This document shows positions 25,574-33,049 of a DNA stretch of 64,000 nucleotides, piece by piece. Source of the stretch: Erwinia sp. OLFS4 (GTDB lineage: Bacteria > Pseudomonadota > Gammaproteobacteria > Enterobacterales > Enterobacteriaceae); contig NZ_MOMB01000047.1 of assembly GCF_002752165.1 (NCBI RefSeq), positions 124,001-188,000 on the forward strand, in the 5' to 3' direction. The first letter of the stretch is position 1, and the number at the start of each line of letters is the position of its first letter. The notes beneath the pieces are model-generated. The model saw only the letters and a list, made by a program, of their open reading frames with translations, was not told the origin of the DNA and ran no database searches. The position numbers and the translations under genes were made by a program.

Positions 25574-25896
25574 TCGCTTTTCTCTGTACTGATACCGGTT
25601 CGCTTGGTAAATAACGCCACGGCAATATCACGCAATCGGTCAGCGCCAATAAAACCAATCATGCCGCCAACGAATGCGCCGGAATTTGCAGGAAGGCCCA
25701 AATATTCCAGAATCGCTGATACTGCTAATGCTGCAATTCCGCAAACCAGCGCCCCGGTAGCTGTATAGATTTTGGGCTTTCCGGCCCTTATATCCATTAA
25801 TGCCGAAATCCCTAAAGCCGTCAGCCCGGCATAAACCGACGGCAGGTATACAGCCAACCATTTCATTGTTTGCTCAATTATTCCGTGTTTTTCCAT
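25570..25896 (-). CDS. Holin, lambda-type family
   Basis: 108 residues from MEKHGIIEQTMKWLAVYLPS, with GGAGGT as ribosome site. The longer frame to 25977 is not needed. Three hydrophobic segments are visible (around residues 12-30, 42-60 and 65-88). The C-terminal end GFIGADRLRDIAVALFTKR is very similar in pattern to lambda-family holins (Phage_holin_3_1). It would form the lesion in the inner membrane that times lysis. Confidence 0.75.
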   Translation of the reverse strand: MEKHGIIEQTMKWLAVYLPSVYAGLTALGISALMDIRAGKPKIYTATGALVCGIAALAVSAILEYLGLPANSGAFVGGMIGFIGADRLRDIAVALFTKRTGISTEKSE

Positions 25897-26006
25897 AGTC
25901 ACCTCCGGAACGGGGCGCCGTGTGAGAATAAAAAATCCCCGAAAATCCAGGAGCGGCAACGGGGAAAGGCGTTGCACTAATTTGACCTGTCAGCGGCCTT
26001 TGATAT

Positions 26007-26044
26007 GAAAAAGCCCCGGCAATTGCCAGGGCTAGAATTTTTTG
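26007..26044. terminator. Bidirectional hairpin terminator before holin
   Basis: AGCCC-C-GGCAATTGCC-A-GGGCT is an almost perfect palindrome flanked by a five-base A-run on the left and a six-base T-run on the right, so it can terminate on both strands. It lies between the FumD-like gene and the holin on the late strand. Confidence 0.7.
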
Positions 26045-26053
26045 ATGGGGTAT

Positions 26054-26257
26054 TCATCGTTCCAGAACAGTTATCGCAGCTTCCATCGCTTTACGCATGT
26101 ATTCAGTACGACCGTGATCACCAGATAAAGCCGTCCTGAGTGCATTTGCGATATTGTATTTCTTCGTTTCTACGTCGGTATCACAAAGAATAAACACCGC
26201 ATCCCCCACTATCCGGCACATCTCGTTATAAAGCGCCTCTGACTCTTCACCGTGCAT
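26054..26257 (-). CDS. FumD-like protein (DUF2767)
   Basis: A 67-residue protein that aligns well by eye with E. coli FumD (YdhZ): EALYNEMCRIVGDAVF versus its ELYREMCRVVGK start, then NIANALRTALSG, and a matching end (RKAMEAAITVLER). E. coli FumD has been reported as a small fumarase-like protein. Here it lies between the Q antiterminator and the holin, bounded by terminators on both sides. Its function in a phage is unknown. Family likely, activity not implied. Confidence 0.75.
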   Translation of the reverse strand: MHGEESEALYNEMCRIVGDAVFILCDTDVETKKYNIANALRTALSGDHGRTEYMRKAMEAAITVLER

Positions 26258-26324
26258 AATTTCACCTTTTTAGCTATTTTGGCGATAGTACCTTCAGAAA
26301 TTAGCGCGAATGTGGATCCAAAGC

Positions 26325-26348
26325 AAAAAAACCCGCAATTAAGCGGGT
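26325..26348 (-). terminator. Intrinsic terminator after Q
   Basis: On the minus strand ACCCGC, six-base loop and GCGGGT form a stem followed by seven T residues. It lies 44 bases downstream of the Q stop codon. In lambdoid phages a terminator just after Q is the target that Q overrides to turn on late genes. I could not place the late promoter with confidence. Confidence 0.8.
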
Positions 26349-26391
26349 TTGTACAACTTTGGCAACATATCAGAATTGCGCTAAATATGGC

Positions 26392-27090
26392 TTATTTCGT
26401 TGCATTTTGCAATAGCGTCCATTCAATCTCTTCAGGAGGTGCTTCACAATGGTGGTCAAGCGTGTGCTGCAACGCCTCTATGTCCAACTCGTTGAACGCA
26501 CGTTTGAAGTGGGCCCAATGAGGCGCGTAAACGCGAAGCCATGTTGAAGGATTCACGCTCATTAATCTGGCCAACGCCGCCCCTGCGTACTCTTTGTATG
26601 TGTCATTGTTTCGAGTGGCTGCGATGTCTTGCGCAGCAAGCCAGATCAACGAAATTAAACGCTTCTTAGTTTTATTCAGTAGGCCTGGCGGCAGATATTT
26701 TTGATGTCCGTTCCAGATTACCTCACAGATGATGGTCTGATACCTAAACGTCAGATCGAAGCCGTAACAATACTTTAGCCACGCCTGCTCATGCTCTGGC
26801 AGGAAATTAACTGCGCGGCGCCACGGTGCTCCGGCAAACTCATAATCGTTAATCGGTGGTAATGGCCTGCGGCGGCTGCGCGTCTCCAGTACATACAGAG
26901 AAGTGTTCTGTGCCTTTACCCTTCGACCATCCTCAAACTCAACCATGTGGATGTGTTTGCGTGGGCAGCGGTCTTTCTCCGCTGGTGGATGCTCACAAAA
27001 CGCCTGCAACTGCCCTTTCGTTTTACCTGAGTTATCCATCAATGCGCGGGTTAATTCTATACGGGCGTACTCGAGTAATTGAGGAGTCAT
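26392..27090 (-). CDS. Late antiterminator Q (phage 82-type)
   Basis: A 232-residue protein starting MTPQLLEYARIELTRALMDN. It resembles the phage 82-type Q family by pattern: SGKTKGQLQAF, TRSRRRPLPPINDYEFA, WLKYCYGFDLTFRYQ and KKRLISLIWLAAQDIA. Q binds its promoter-proximal site and makes RNA polymerase read through terminators into lysis and morphogenesis genes. Its location, immediately upstream of the terminator and lysis region on the late strand, fits. The gene is coupled to its upstream neighbour by overlap. Confidence 0.85.
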   Translation of the reverse strand: MTPQLLEYARIELTRALMDNSGKTKGQLQAFCEHPPAEKDRCPRKHIHMVEFEDGRRVKAQNTSLYVLETRSRRRPLPPINDYEFAGAPWRRAVNFLPEHEQAWLKYCYGFDLTFRYQTIICEVIWNGHQKYLPPGLLNKTKKRLISLIWLAAQDIAATRNNDTYKEYAGAALARLMSVNPSTWLRVYAPHWAHFKRAFNELDIEALQHTLDHHCEAPPEEIEWTLLQNATK

Positions 27091-27470
27091 TTCGAGATCA
27101 CCTCATTTTGCCAGAGGGGTAAAGGCGCTTTACATCCTGCCCGACGGATTCGCGACTTCGCGTTACGCTCAATCTGAATAAGCCTTTCGATATTCTGGCG
27201 GCGCTGCTTTTCTTCACGTCGGAGATAACCAACTGTGTCTGCCAGTTGTACCTCTCGCCGAGCTATCGACAGTAGATAATCAAACGGGTCCAGAACGGCA
27301 TCGCATCGGCGGCAACGAACCTGTCGCTCAAACTCATTAACAAAGACGCCTGGGTGAAAGCACCGAACTTTTTCACCCTCCGGCAAAAATTGCAGATCGC
27401 TTTTTTCCATCCCTTCTTTCGCCGGGAATGCCACGACGTTCAGTAGTTCGGTTTCTGTTTCTGTGCTCAT
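27087..27470 (-). CDS. Zinc-finger-like phage protein upstream of Q
   Basis: A 127-residue protein with a possible zinc site formed by RCFHPGVFVNEFE and VRCRRCDAVLDPFDYL, followed by a basic helical C-terminus (EEKQRRQNIERLIQIER). It is placed between YbcO and Q with ATGA overlaps, in the ninB-ninX-type region. Nucleic-acid binding is likely. No enzymatic function can be named. Confidence 0.6.
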   Translation of the reverse strand: MSTETETELLNVVAFPAKEGMEKSDLQFLPEGEKVRCFHPGVFVNEFERQVRCRRCDAVLDPFDYLLSIARREVQLADTVGYLRREEKQRRQNIERLIQIERNAKSRIRRAGCKAPLPLWQNEVISK

Positions 27471-27760
27471 AACTTACCTTCACTTCTGAGAATTGATTGC
27501 GTGCGGAAAACAGCTTCGGCGTGAAATAAGCGAAGCTCATCGCGGGAATAAGGTGTTTTTATGCGTCCATCAACAGCGGAATGACAGGCATCGCAGCCCC
27601 ACGCGCCCTGTGCATCATCAGGTTTACATCCTGTGCCACACGTTCCGGCAAGCCGGTAATGAGCCAGTACCGTAGTTTCCGGGTTGAAATTACAGATACC
27701 GGGAATTCTCATTTGGCAGTCTCGTCCACGCGCTTGCTTTCTGAGATCAACCTTTTTCAT
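27467..27760 (-). CDS. YbcO-like DUF1364 nuclease
   Basis: A 97-residue member of DUF1364, close in pattern to E. coli DLP12 YbcO: KVDLRKQARGRDCQMRIPGI, CNFNPETTVLAHYRLAG, CGTGCKPDD and WGCDACHSAVDGR. The His and Cys positions match the HNH-like metal site proposed for this family. It is found in the nin region of lambdoid phages and probably acts on DNA or recombination intermediates. Confidence 0.85.
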   Translation of the reverse strand: MKKVDLRKQARGRDCQMRIPGICNFNPETTVLAHYRLAGTCGTGCKPDDAQGAWGCDACHSAVDGRIKTPYSRDELRLFHAEAVFRTQSILRSEGKL

Positions 27761-29223
27761 CGAATGGCCTCCGCAATGCGTTCACCAATCCAGCGCATTA
27801 CCGGTACTGCCATGCTATTACCGATTGCTTTATAGCGAGGTCCGTCGGGACAATCCGTTGCCTCCTTTCCACGCCAATTAATCAGAGTATGGTTATCGGG
27901 AAAGCCCTGTAAGCGTTCACATTCAACTGGAGTTAAGCGACGAACTTGAGGCCCCCAACTTATGGCCCCTACACCCATCCCGGCCCGACCGCCGTTCGGA
28001 GTCAACAAAGCATTTGCTGTTCCGTCGTTACGCACCTCAACAGATGAACCTTCAGCACGTCCACGAATTGCAAGTGTGTACGGCTCATACGCAATGGCTG
28101 GAGGCTGCCCGCTATTGGCATGACTGGTGTCATGGTTTCCGGCATGCAAGGTTGGTGCCATGTCTACCGTTGCATCAGCACCGTTGTCTTTGTAACTGAA
28201 AGCTATGCAGGCATTTTCCTGACCGTTGTTACGTCCCAGCGTGTGCGCCAGTTCGCGATTTATATCCGGATCCTGTGTACCGTGAACGGCGAACGTTTCA
28301 ACATCAAAATCAATGCGCTGACCTTTGGCCGTCAGACATGCAGCAACATCAATGTTTCCGCTGGTATTGCCGCCGCCATAAGCCAGTACGTTCATCCCTC
28401 TGTCGGCGCATGGTGATGAGTCGTGGCGAGCAGTAAGGGTACCGGCCACTCCCTCGCCATATTGGGTTTCAGCTACTAAGTGTCCAGCTTGTCCCTGGTT
28501 GTCGTCTGCACCACACGTTCCAACGCCGTTTGCAGTAAGGGCGGCAACTGTCGTTTGCGGTTCTCTGCGCGGCGGAGTATCCCGGCGCACGCTTTCGAAC
28601 TCAAAAAGTACCGCGGCGGGATCGAATCCTTTTCGAGCACTTGCGACAACGAACACACGTCGGCGGCGTTGGGCCACTCCGAAAAATTGAGCGTCAAGGA
28701 CTCGCCATGCGATAGTCCTTTGGGGTCCATACACACAACCAGCGTTCGACCATTTTCGCCCTGCTGGTTGTAGCTCACGGCTTTCTCCGGCAAGTCCTGC
28801 CAGAAAACATCCAAAGGCATTATCTTTTGAGGTAAGGACTCCCGGCACGTTTTCCCATACATAAATCGCTTCATCTTCTCCACGCTCGATTCGTTTTGCA
28901 TCAATTCCATTCGCTAATTCCACATAAGAAAGTGTTAACTGCCCACGCTTATCAGCAAGACCATTTCGTAAACCGGCAATACTGAAAGCCTGACAAGGTG
29001 TGCCCCCGACTACTATTTCAGGAGCAACAACACCAACACGCACAAGGCTGGCTATTTTCGTCATATCGCCCAAATTCGGTACATTGGGCCAGCGTTCTGC
29101 CAGCACAGCGCATGGGAAAGGTTCAATTTCAGCAAACCACGATGGCCGCCAGCCCAAATATCCCCATGCTACCGAAGCCGCTTCAATACCACTGCACACA
29201 GATCCGTAAGTGATGCTTTTCAT
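27757..29223 (-). CDS. DNA cytosine-5 methyltransferase
   Basis: A 488-residue C5 methylase. Motif I lies in TYGSVCSGIEAASVAWG, motif IV in VVGGTPCQAFSIAG with catalytic Cys77, motif VI in WENVPGVL, motif VIII in AQRRRRVFVV, and motifs IX/X in LTPVECERLQGFPDNHT and AIGNSMAVP. Between VIII and IX is an unusually long (~220 residue) target-recognition region made of degenerate Gly/Asn-rich units such as GTLTARHDSSPCADRG and PTLHAGNHDTSHANSG. It would methylate phage or host DNA, protecting it from restriction or serving as substrate for further modification. It is coupled to the Dam-type gene upstream by ATGA. Confidence 0.92.
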   Translation of the reverse strand: MKSITYGSVCSGIEAASVAWGYLGWRPSWFAEIEPFPCAVLAERWPNVPNLGDMTKIASLVRVGVVAPEIVVGGTPCQAFSIAGLRNGLADKRGQLTLSYVELANGIDAKRIERGEDEAIYVWENVPGVLTSKDNAFGCFLAGLAGESRELQPAGRKWSNAGCVYGPQRTIAWRVLDAQFFGVAQRRRRVFVVASARKGFDPAAVLFEFESVRRDTPPRREPQTTVAALTANGVGTCGADDNQGQAGHLVAETQYGEGVAGTLTARHDSSPCADRGMNVLAYGGGNTSGNIDVAACLTAKGQRIDFDVETFAVHGTQDPDINRELAHTLGRNNGQENACIAFSYKDNGADATVDMAPTLHAGNHDTSHANSGQPPAIAYEPYTLAIRGRAEGSSVEVRNDGTANALLTPNGGRAGMGVGAISWGPQVRRLTPVECERLQGFPDNHTLINWRGKEATDCPDGPRYKAIGNSMAVPVMRWIGERIAEAIR

Positions 29224-29873
29224 CCAGCTACCCCGACTAACTTCATCGCTGCTCGCTGTATTTGAGTCAGGATCATGCGGCCTGTGGTTTCAAGTTCTTC
29301 GCGGCTGATGTAGCTCGTCGCCGGGCCAGCCCATGTTTTATCGAATATCGCGATCGCCACACCAAATCCTGAAGATGATTCTGACGGCTCACCCTCTGCG
29401 GGGATATACCAGTCAGGGAGATCAAAGCTGATGCGCCCACGAACAAAAGCGATGTGGTCGGCATTTTCCGGCCACCAGCTTTCACTCGTCGCTGATTTGA
29501 TGAAGAAAACATATCGCCCACCCAGCTCGCGCATAGCGGCAGCGTGCTGCATGATCGGCACCATGCCGGTGATGTATTCGCCCTCGAATTGCTGGGCACG
29601 GCTATATGGAGGGTTAGCGTACGCTGCGCCGCCGAGGGTTCTCAGGCGGCCGGACCAGTCCTGCGACAGCGCGTTATCTTCTGCGGTGTAGTAGCTATCA
29701 CATTTGGCGTTGTGGTCGTCAGCAAAGAGATCGAGTGAGAACGGGCCAAACTTGGCGTTTATGCCCCACCAGATTGCGTCGGGTGTGCGCCATTGGTCAC
29801 CGACTTCTTTAAGTTTGTGCGATTGGCGGTTACGCAGTGCTTCAAGTGCTTTGCAGTATGGATTCTGGTTCAC
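29220..29873 (-). CDS. Phage N6-adenine DNA methyltransferase (Dam, PF05869-type)
   Basis: A 217-residue enzyme with GTG start overlapping the DUF1367 stop. Features are DQWRTPDAIWWGINAKFGPF (typical opening of phage Dam-like methylases), FSLDLFADDHNAKCDSYYT, catalytic motif AAYANPPYSRAQQF, and a GRISFDLPDWYIPAEGEPSE region. It methylates adenine N6 at short sites. Such orphan methylases guard phage DNA against restriction or alter replication timing. Confidence 0.88.
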   Translation of the reverse strand: MNQNPYCKALEALRNRQSHKLKEVGDQWRTPDAIWWGINAKFGPFSLDLFADDHNAKCDSYYTAEDNALSQDWSGRLRTLGGAAYANPPYSRAQQFEGEYITGMVPIMQHAAAMRELGGRYVFFIKSATSESWWPENADHIAFVRGRISFDLPDWYIPAEGEPSESSSGFGVAIAIFDKTWAGPATSYISREELETTGRMILTQIQRAAMKLVGVAG

Positions 29874-30469
29874 GCGGCATACTCCAGCAACTGAGCAGCG
29901 ACGTTTTCGACTTCGGCTGGCGATGAGAATTTGCGGAACAGGATCCAGTTCCAGAGCACATTCAGCGTTGATTTATAGAATTGCTGGAATTCAATCTCGT
30001 CCATTTTGGCAAAGGAGATCGACTTCGCCCGACGGTTGCGACTGCCATCAGGATAAATATGCTCGGTGTAATAACCGGCCTGAATGGTCACCCATTCGCG
30101 GTAAGCTTCGAAGGATTTAAGCAGGGCTATGTCACGCGTTCGCGTATGTGCGGCATCGGCAAGGTACTGCTCTGCGGCGTCGGAAAGCGCAACGCTATGT
30201 TGCTGCCCCACCTGCCGGCACAGAAAATCGACGAAGCCGTTAACCAGCTTTTGCTCTTCCGGAAGAATAGCGCCGCCGGTGGGCGTCCAGTAATCAAAGC
30301 CAAGCTGAAGGAGTTTGAAAAAGCGTTTGTGAAACTGGTAGTTGCGGACACGCTTAAAGTCGGCGTGAATCCACTCACCGATTTTGATACGTTGCAAAAA
30401 TTCGCTGGCCTCGGGCGTTGCCGGGGTCAGGGTTTCTAGGCCAATTTTTTGAAGTTGAATCTGTGCCAT
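29870..30469 (-). CDS. DUF1367 phage protein
   Basis: A 199-residue protein with the DUF1367 pattern: IKIGEWIHADFKRVRNYQFH, KRFFKLLQLGFDYW, and KSISFAKMDEIEFQQFYKS. This family is common in the nin-like region of enterobacterial prophages and its function is not established. It is likely DNA-recombination related (it resembles NinB-type slots by position). It precedes the Dam gene in the same operon. Confidence 0.85.
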   Translation of the reverse strand: MAQIQLQKIGLETLTPATPEASEFLQRIKIGEWIHADFKRVRNYQFHKRFFKLLQLGFDYWTPTGGAILPEEQKLVNGFVDFLCRQVGQQHSVALSDAAEQYLADAAHTRTRDIALLKSFEAYREWVTIQAGYYTEHIYPDGSRNRRAKSISFAKMDEIEFQQFYKSTLNVLWNWILFRKFSSPAEVENVAAQLLEYAA

Positions 30470-30526
30470 CGGTTTTCTCCGGTGACACAGTGGTTTCTCA
30501 GCAGGTTGTTCAGACCTGTGTATAGA

Positions 30527-30727
30527 TTATAGTGGATTATCAGCATCATCAACAGCCGATATTCCGGCAGTTTTTCGCGCTTCAGCCATCTGCTGCACAC
30601 TGGTTACAAATTCATCAGGACGCAGCACAAAGCCATAAACAACATCGCCGTATTCGTTCCTGTAAAGCACAACGGGTCTTGTGCTGTTGTTCAGGCCACG
30701 AATTAAGTGGTCAGGTATGATCATCAC
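30527..30727 (-). CDS. Small phage protein, first gene after the LexA-box region
   Basis: A 66-residue protein (MMIIPDHLIRGLNNSTRPVV) with GGAG eight bases upstream of the first ATG. It contains YRNEYGDVVYGFVLRPDEFV and has no transmembrane segment. It is the first gene of the minus-strand run leading through DUF1367, Dam, C5 methylase, YbcO and Q. It begins about 120 bases downstream of a LexA-like box. Function unknown. Confidence 0.55.
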   Translation of the reverse strand: MMIIPDHLIRGLNNSTRPVVLYRNEYGDVVYGFVLRPDEFVTSVQQMAEARKTAGISAVDDADNPL

Positions 30728-30798
30728 TTTGCTCCAGCATGTTTTTGGGAATCCTTTACTTTCCTTCGCGCGTCCCGATAGTTAAGCCGATGCATACG

Positions 30799-30836
30799 CT
30801 TATCTCAATCAACATGTCAGAGCTGTTTGAGATAAG
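30799..30836. promoter_or_regulatory. Perfect 10-bp inverted repeat near LexA-like box
   Basis: CTTATCTCAA and TTGAGATAAG are separated by 18 bases. The repeat lies between the LexA-like box and the 66-residue gene, so it would be in the 5' leader of the minus-strand transcript or act as an operator. Confidence 0.5.
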
Positions 30837-30849
30837 TGGCATTAATATA

Positions 30850-30865
30850 CTGTATATAAAACCAG
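30850..30865. promoter_or_regulatory. LexA-like operator (SOS box)
   Basis: CTGTATATAAAACCAG matches the consensus CTGT-N8-ACAG with one mismatch in the last half-site and has the A/T-rich centre seen in strong boxes. It lies in a 340-base stretch (30728-31066) that otherwise holds only the inverted repeat and the 3' end of the hok transcript. Confidence 0.6.
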
Positions 30866-31066
30866 TGTTATTCTCCAGTGCCTATAGCTTTATTTTTGAT
30901 CATGTCGATAAAAATCAATTGGTTGTGTGTTTTTCGAGCAATGTATTAGCGAAACAGCGGAAAACGAGTTATGTGACAGGATCAGGATTGAACGGGAGGG
31001 AATGGGTGCCTGGGAACGCCTCAGCTAAACACGGCGGTGGCGGGGATTTCTCCCCGCCGGTTGCCC

Positions 31067-31222
31067 TTACTGGTTGGACTCACAAGACATGACTGCCGCA
31101 ACCTCCCTGCTACCGTCCCGTATTCGCAGTTCGTAAAGCGAATGACGGGTCAACAAAGTGAATGCCAGTATCGTCAGGCAGACGATGGCCAGGCACCAGA
31201 TAACAGAGTTTTGCGGCTTCAT
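31067..31222 (-). CDS. hok: Hok-family toxin
   Basis: A 51-residue membrane toxin starting [20 protein letters not shown]. The hydrophobic segment is followed by [20 protein letters not shown], closest in pattern to HokB. AAGGAG lies eight bases before the ATG. Hok proteins insert in the inner membrane and collapse the potential when the antisense Sok RNA is lost. The upstream leader contains the mok frame and the Sok region typical of a complete locus. It is placed in the prophage between ParB and the methylase operon, where it could stabilise the lysogen. Confidence 0.88.
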   Translation of the reverse strand: MKPQNSVIWCLAIVCLTILAFTLLTRHSLYELRIRDGSREVAAVMSCESNQ

Positions 31223-31318
31223 GGTTGCATCTCCTTGTCTTCCAACAACATCAGGCTTTTGACATAGCCGGATATTGATTTCGACGTTGTAAGAGGCTAA
31301 CCTGTACGTGTCTAGCAT
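31067..31318 (-). CDS. mok: Mok leader frame, in frame with hok
   Basis: An ATG at 31318 opens a frame ([20 protein letters not shown]) that reads through into hok without a stop, giving 83 residues. E. coli MokC begins very similarly (MLNTCRV) and is likewise in frame with hokC. Translation of mok is needed for hok translation and is the step blocked by Sok RNA. Confidence 0.65.
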   Translation of the reverse strand: MLDTYRLASYNVEINIRLCQKPDVVGRQGDATMKPQNSVIWCLAIVCLTILAFTLLTRHSLYELRIRDGSREVAAVMSCESNQ

Positions 31319-31360
31319 ACGAGGGGCCTCGGGTTGATTTATCAGCTCGGGGCTTTTCTC
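31305..31360 (+). ncRNA. sok: Sok antisense RNA (predicted)
   Basis: Antisense to the mok start region. A 13-base stem including G-U pairs (31326-31338 with 31341-31353) followed by TTTTCT gives a clear terminator. The segment around GCCTCGGGTTGAT and CTCGGGGC is the conserved hokC/sokC-type sequence. A candidate promoter is TTGATT, 17 bases, TAACCT. The 5' end is estimated. Confidence 0.6.
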
Positions 31361-31462
31361 TTTCTGCTTCGTGTATGCCTGAAACAGAAAGTCTCAAGCA
31401 CCCGGCGCAATCATACCTTGTCATTCCCTCAACGCAACAGTTGGCGATAATTCTGTTTTTTT

Positions 31463-32287
31463 TCAAGCTGCAAGCCTGCTTCGGTCGGCCGCAATTTTTT
31501 TCTGTTCGTCGATTATTTCCAGGACTTCGGCAAGCGCTAACCCATCGAGTTTGATCACACCATCGTCACTGATCAGAGCCAGCGCCAATAACTCAACAGC
31601 CCGGCGAGCCTTCTTGACACTGATTTCGGGCGCGATGATGCTGCGGGTAACTTTTTTCTTTCCGGCTGCGGCGGCAATGGCTTTATCCTGTTCCAGTACT
31701 TCACCCGCTTTTTCTCCGTGCTCTTTCACACGGTCAACGGCAACATCCACAGATACTGCTCCGGCTTTCACGCTCTGCTGAACGTCGTGATTAGCCATCG
31801 CCAGCGTTAATAGCTTCTCGATGGTTGCTACTGATTTATGCACCTTCTGGGCTATTTCCTGTTTCGTCAGGTTGAACGCAGCCAATTCTTTCACAACAGC
31901 GGCCTGTTCAATTGCAGTCAGCGGCAATTGGTTATTCGATGTCATGATCCGCGCTACGCGGTCAACGTCGTTCCCCTCGAACGGTACGATGCTGATAAAC
32001 TCAACCGGTTTCCCCGCATCACGGCACCGCTGGTAGCACCTGCTGCGGCGATGGCCCTCAACAATCCATACACCGCCCTCATCACGCGGAATCACCTCCA
32101 GCGCAGGTACGCGGCCACCAGCGGCGAGAAACTCAAACAGCTCATCATCGGCCTGCTGCGTCCGTTCGTCGTTCTCACGCTTGTTGAAGCCGTCTTTGAC
32201 GTGAATATCTTCCAGACGAATAAACATGCCGGAATGCAGGCGCTTGATTACACCGGAGGTGGTCATTTTTTTAAAAGAATTAGCCAT
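31463..32287 (-). CDS. ParB-like partition/nuclease protein
   Basis: A 274-residue protein with a ParB N-terminal domain (FIRLEDIHVKDGFNKREND, then ALEVIPRDEGGVWIVEGHRR with the G-H-R-R motif). A KorB-type helix-turn-helix follows around residues 125-165 (LTAIEQAAVVKELAAFNLT, KQEIAQKVHKSVATIEKLL). The C-terminal third is helical. It is located next to the helicase loader in the phage replication block. It may act in phage DNA replication or segregation. No ParA partner is in the window. Confidence 0.75.
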   Translation of the reverse strand: MANSFKKMTTSGVIKRLHSGMFIRLEDIHVKDGFNKRENDERTQQADDELFEFLAAGGRVPALEVIPRDEGGVWIVEGHRRSRCYQRCRDAGKPVEFISIVPFEGNDVDRVARIMTSNNQLPLTAIEQAAVVKELAAFNLTKQEIAQKVHKSVATIEKLLTLAMANHDVQQSVKAGAVSVDVAVDRVKEHGEKAGEVLEQDKAIAAAAGKKKVTRSIIAPEISVKKARRAVELLALALISDDGVIKLDGLALAEVLEIIDEQKKIAADRSRLAA

Positions 32288-32306
32288 CTATCTATATTTC
32301 CTCAAT

Positions 32307-33047
32307 TTATTTTACTAAGCGCAGGTGAGTTACTTTGTTGCGGTAGCTCTCCCACGCGAAATTCACCCACATGCCACCGTCCATTGTCAGACGGTCCATA
32401 ATCCGGGCTCCCAATACGCGTTCAAGTTCATCGGGAATCAGGTTAGTAAGCACACCAACCGGCTTCATAGCGGAAAGGCGGCGATCGATAACCTGGTTGA
32501 GAATTATCATTTCCCCACGGCTCTCACGCTGTATACCGACCTCATCCAGCACCAGCAGATCAACCTTGCATAAATCATCAATCAGCGCAGCCTCAGAGCC
32601 TCCGCCGTCGTAACACGCCCTCACGCGCAACATCAGGTCTGGAATAGTGACCACAAGCACTGATCGCTCCTGTTTCAGCAGAAAATTACCTATCGCGGCC
32701 GCCAGATGATTTTTCCCTGTACCGGGGCTGCCGCTGAATATAAAACTGGCGAACCCGCTGCCAAAGTTTTGCGCATAGCTTTTCGCCATCGTCAGCGCAT
32801 GGCGCTGGCCATCATTCTCGACACGATAATTTTTGAATGTGCAATTCCGGTGCAAATCCTGAATCCCCGATCGACCGAATATTTTTTCTGTCCGAGCCTT
32901 GTTGTTTAGCTTGTCCACTTCGACAGAGCGTTTACGCCCCTCTTCCTGCTGCCAGGCCAATAATTCTTCAGCAGTTGTGAATCGCGGTTGAACACCAGCA
33001 GGCATAAGTCGCTGGAGTCGTTTCAACAAGTCGGATGTATTTTTCAT
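32307..33047 (-). CDS. DnaC-like helicase loader (AAA+)
   Basis: A 246-residue AAA+ ATPase. Walker A is IFSGSPGTGKNHLAAAIGN, Walker B is VDLLVLDEVGIQ, and sensor/arginine residues lie in GVLTNLIPDELERVLGARI and MDRLTMDGG. The basic N-terminal ~60 residues would contact DnaB. It recruits host DnaB to the phage origin. It is two bases downstream of the DnaT-like initiator gene in the same operon. Confidence 0.85.
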   Translation of the reverse strand: MKNTSDLLKRLQRLMPAGVQPRFTTAEELLAWQQEEGRKRSVEVDKLNNKARTEKIFGRSGIQDLHRNCTFKNYRVENDGQRHALTMAKSYAQNFGSGFASFIFSGSPGTGKNHLAAAIGNFLLKQERSVLVVTIPDLMLRVRACYDGGGSEAALIDDLCKVDLLVLDEVGIQRESRGEMIILNQVIDRRLSAMKPVGVLTNLIPDELERVLGARIMDRLTMDGGMWVNFAWESYRNKVTHLRLVK

Positions 33048-33049
33048 GC

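Noticed and set aside
26357-26372. Extended -10 (TGATATGTT) after Q as the late promoter
   Set aside because: The implied RNA start would be only about ten bases before the terminator stem, too close for a known Q-dependent late promoter layout.
28476-28910. 144-codon open frame on the minus strand inside the C5 methylase
   Set aside because: The overlapping frame holds all C5 methylase motifs in order. This one has no family features and is a shadow frame.
30739-31092. 117-codon plus-strand frame in the LexA-box interval
   Set aside because: It runs through the LexA-like box and the hok 3' region, has no good ribosome site and no recognisable protein pattern.
31251-31466. 71-codon minus-strand frame over the hok leader
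   Set aside because: It overlaps the Sok/mok region in another frame and begins at the end of the ParB gene. The conserved hok/sok structure explains the sequence.
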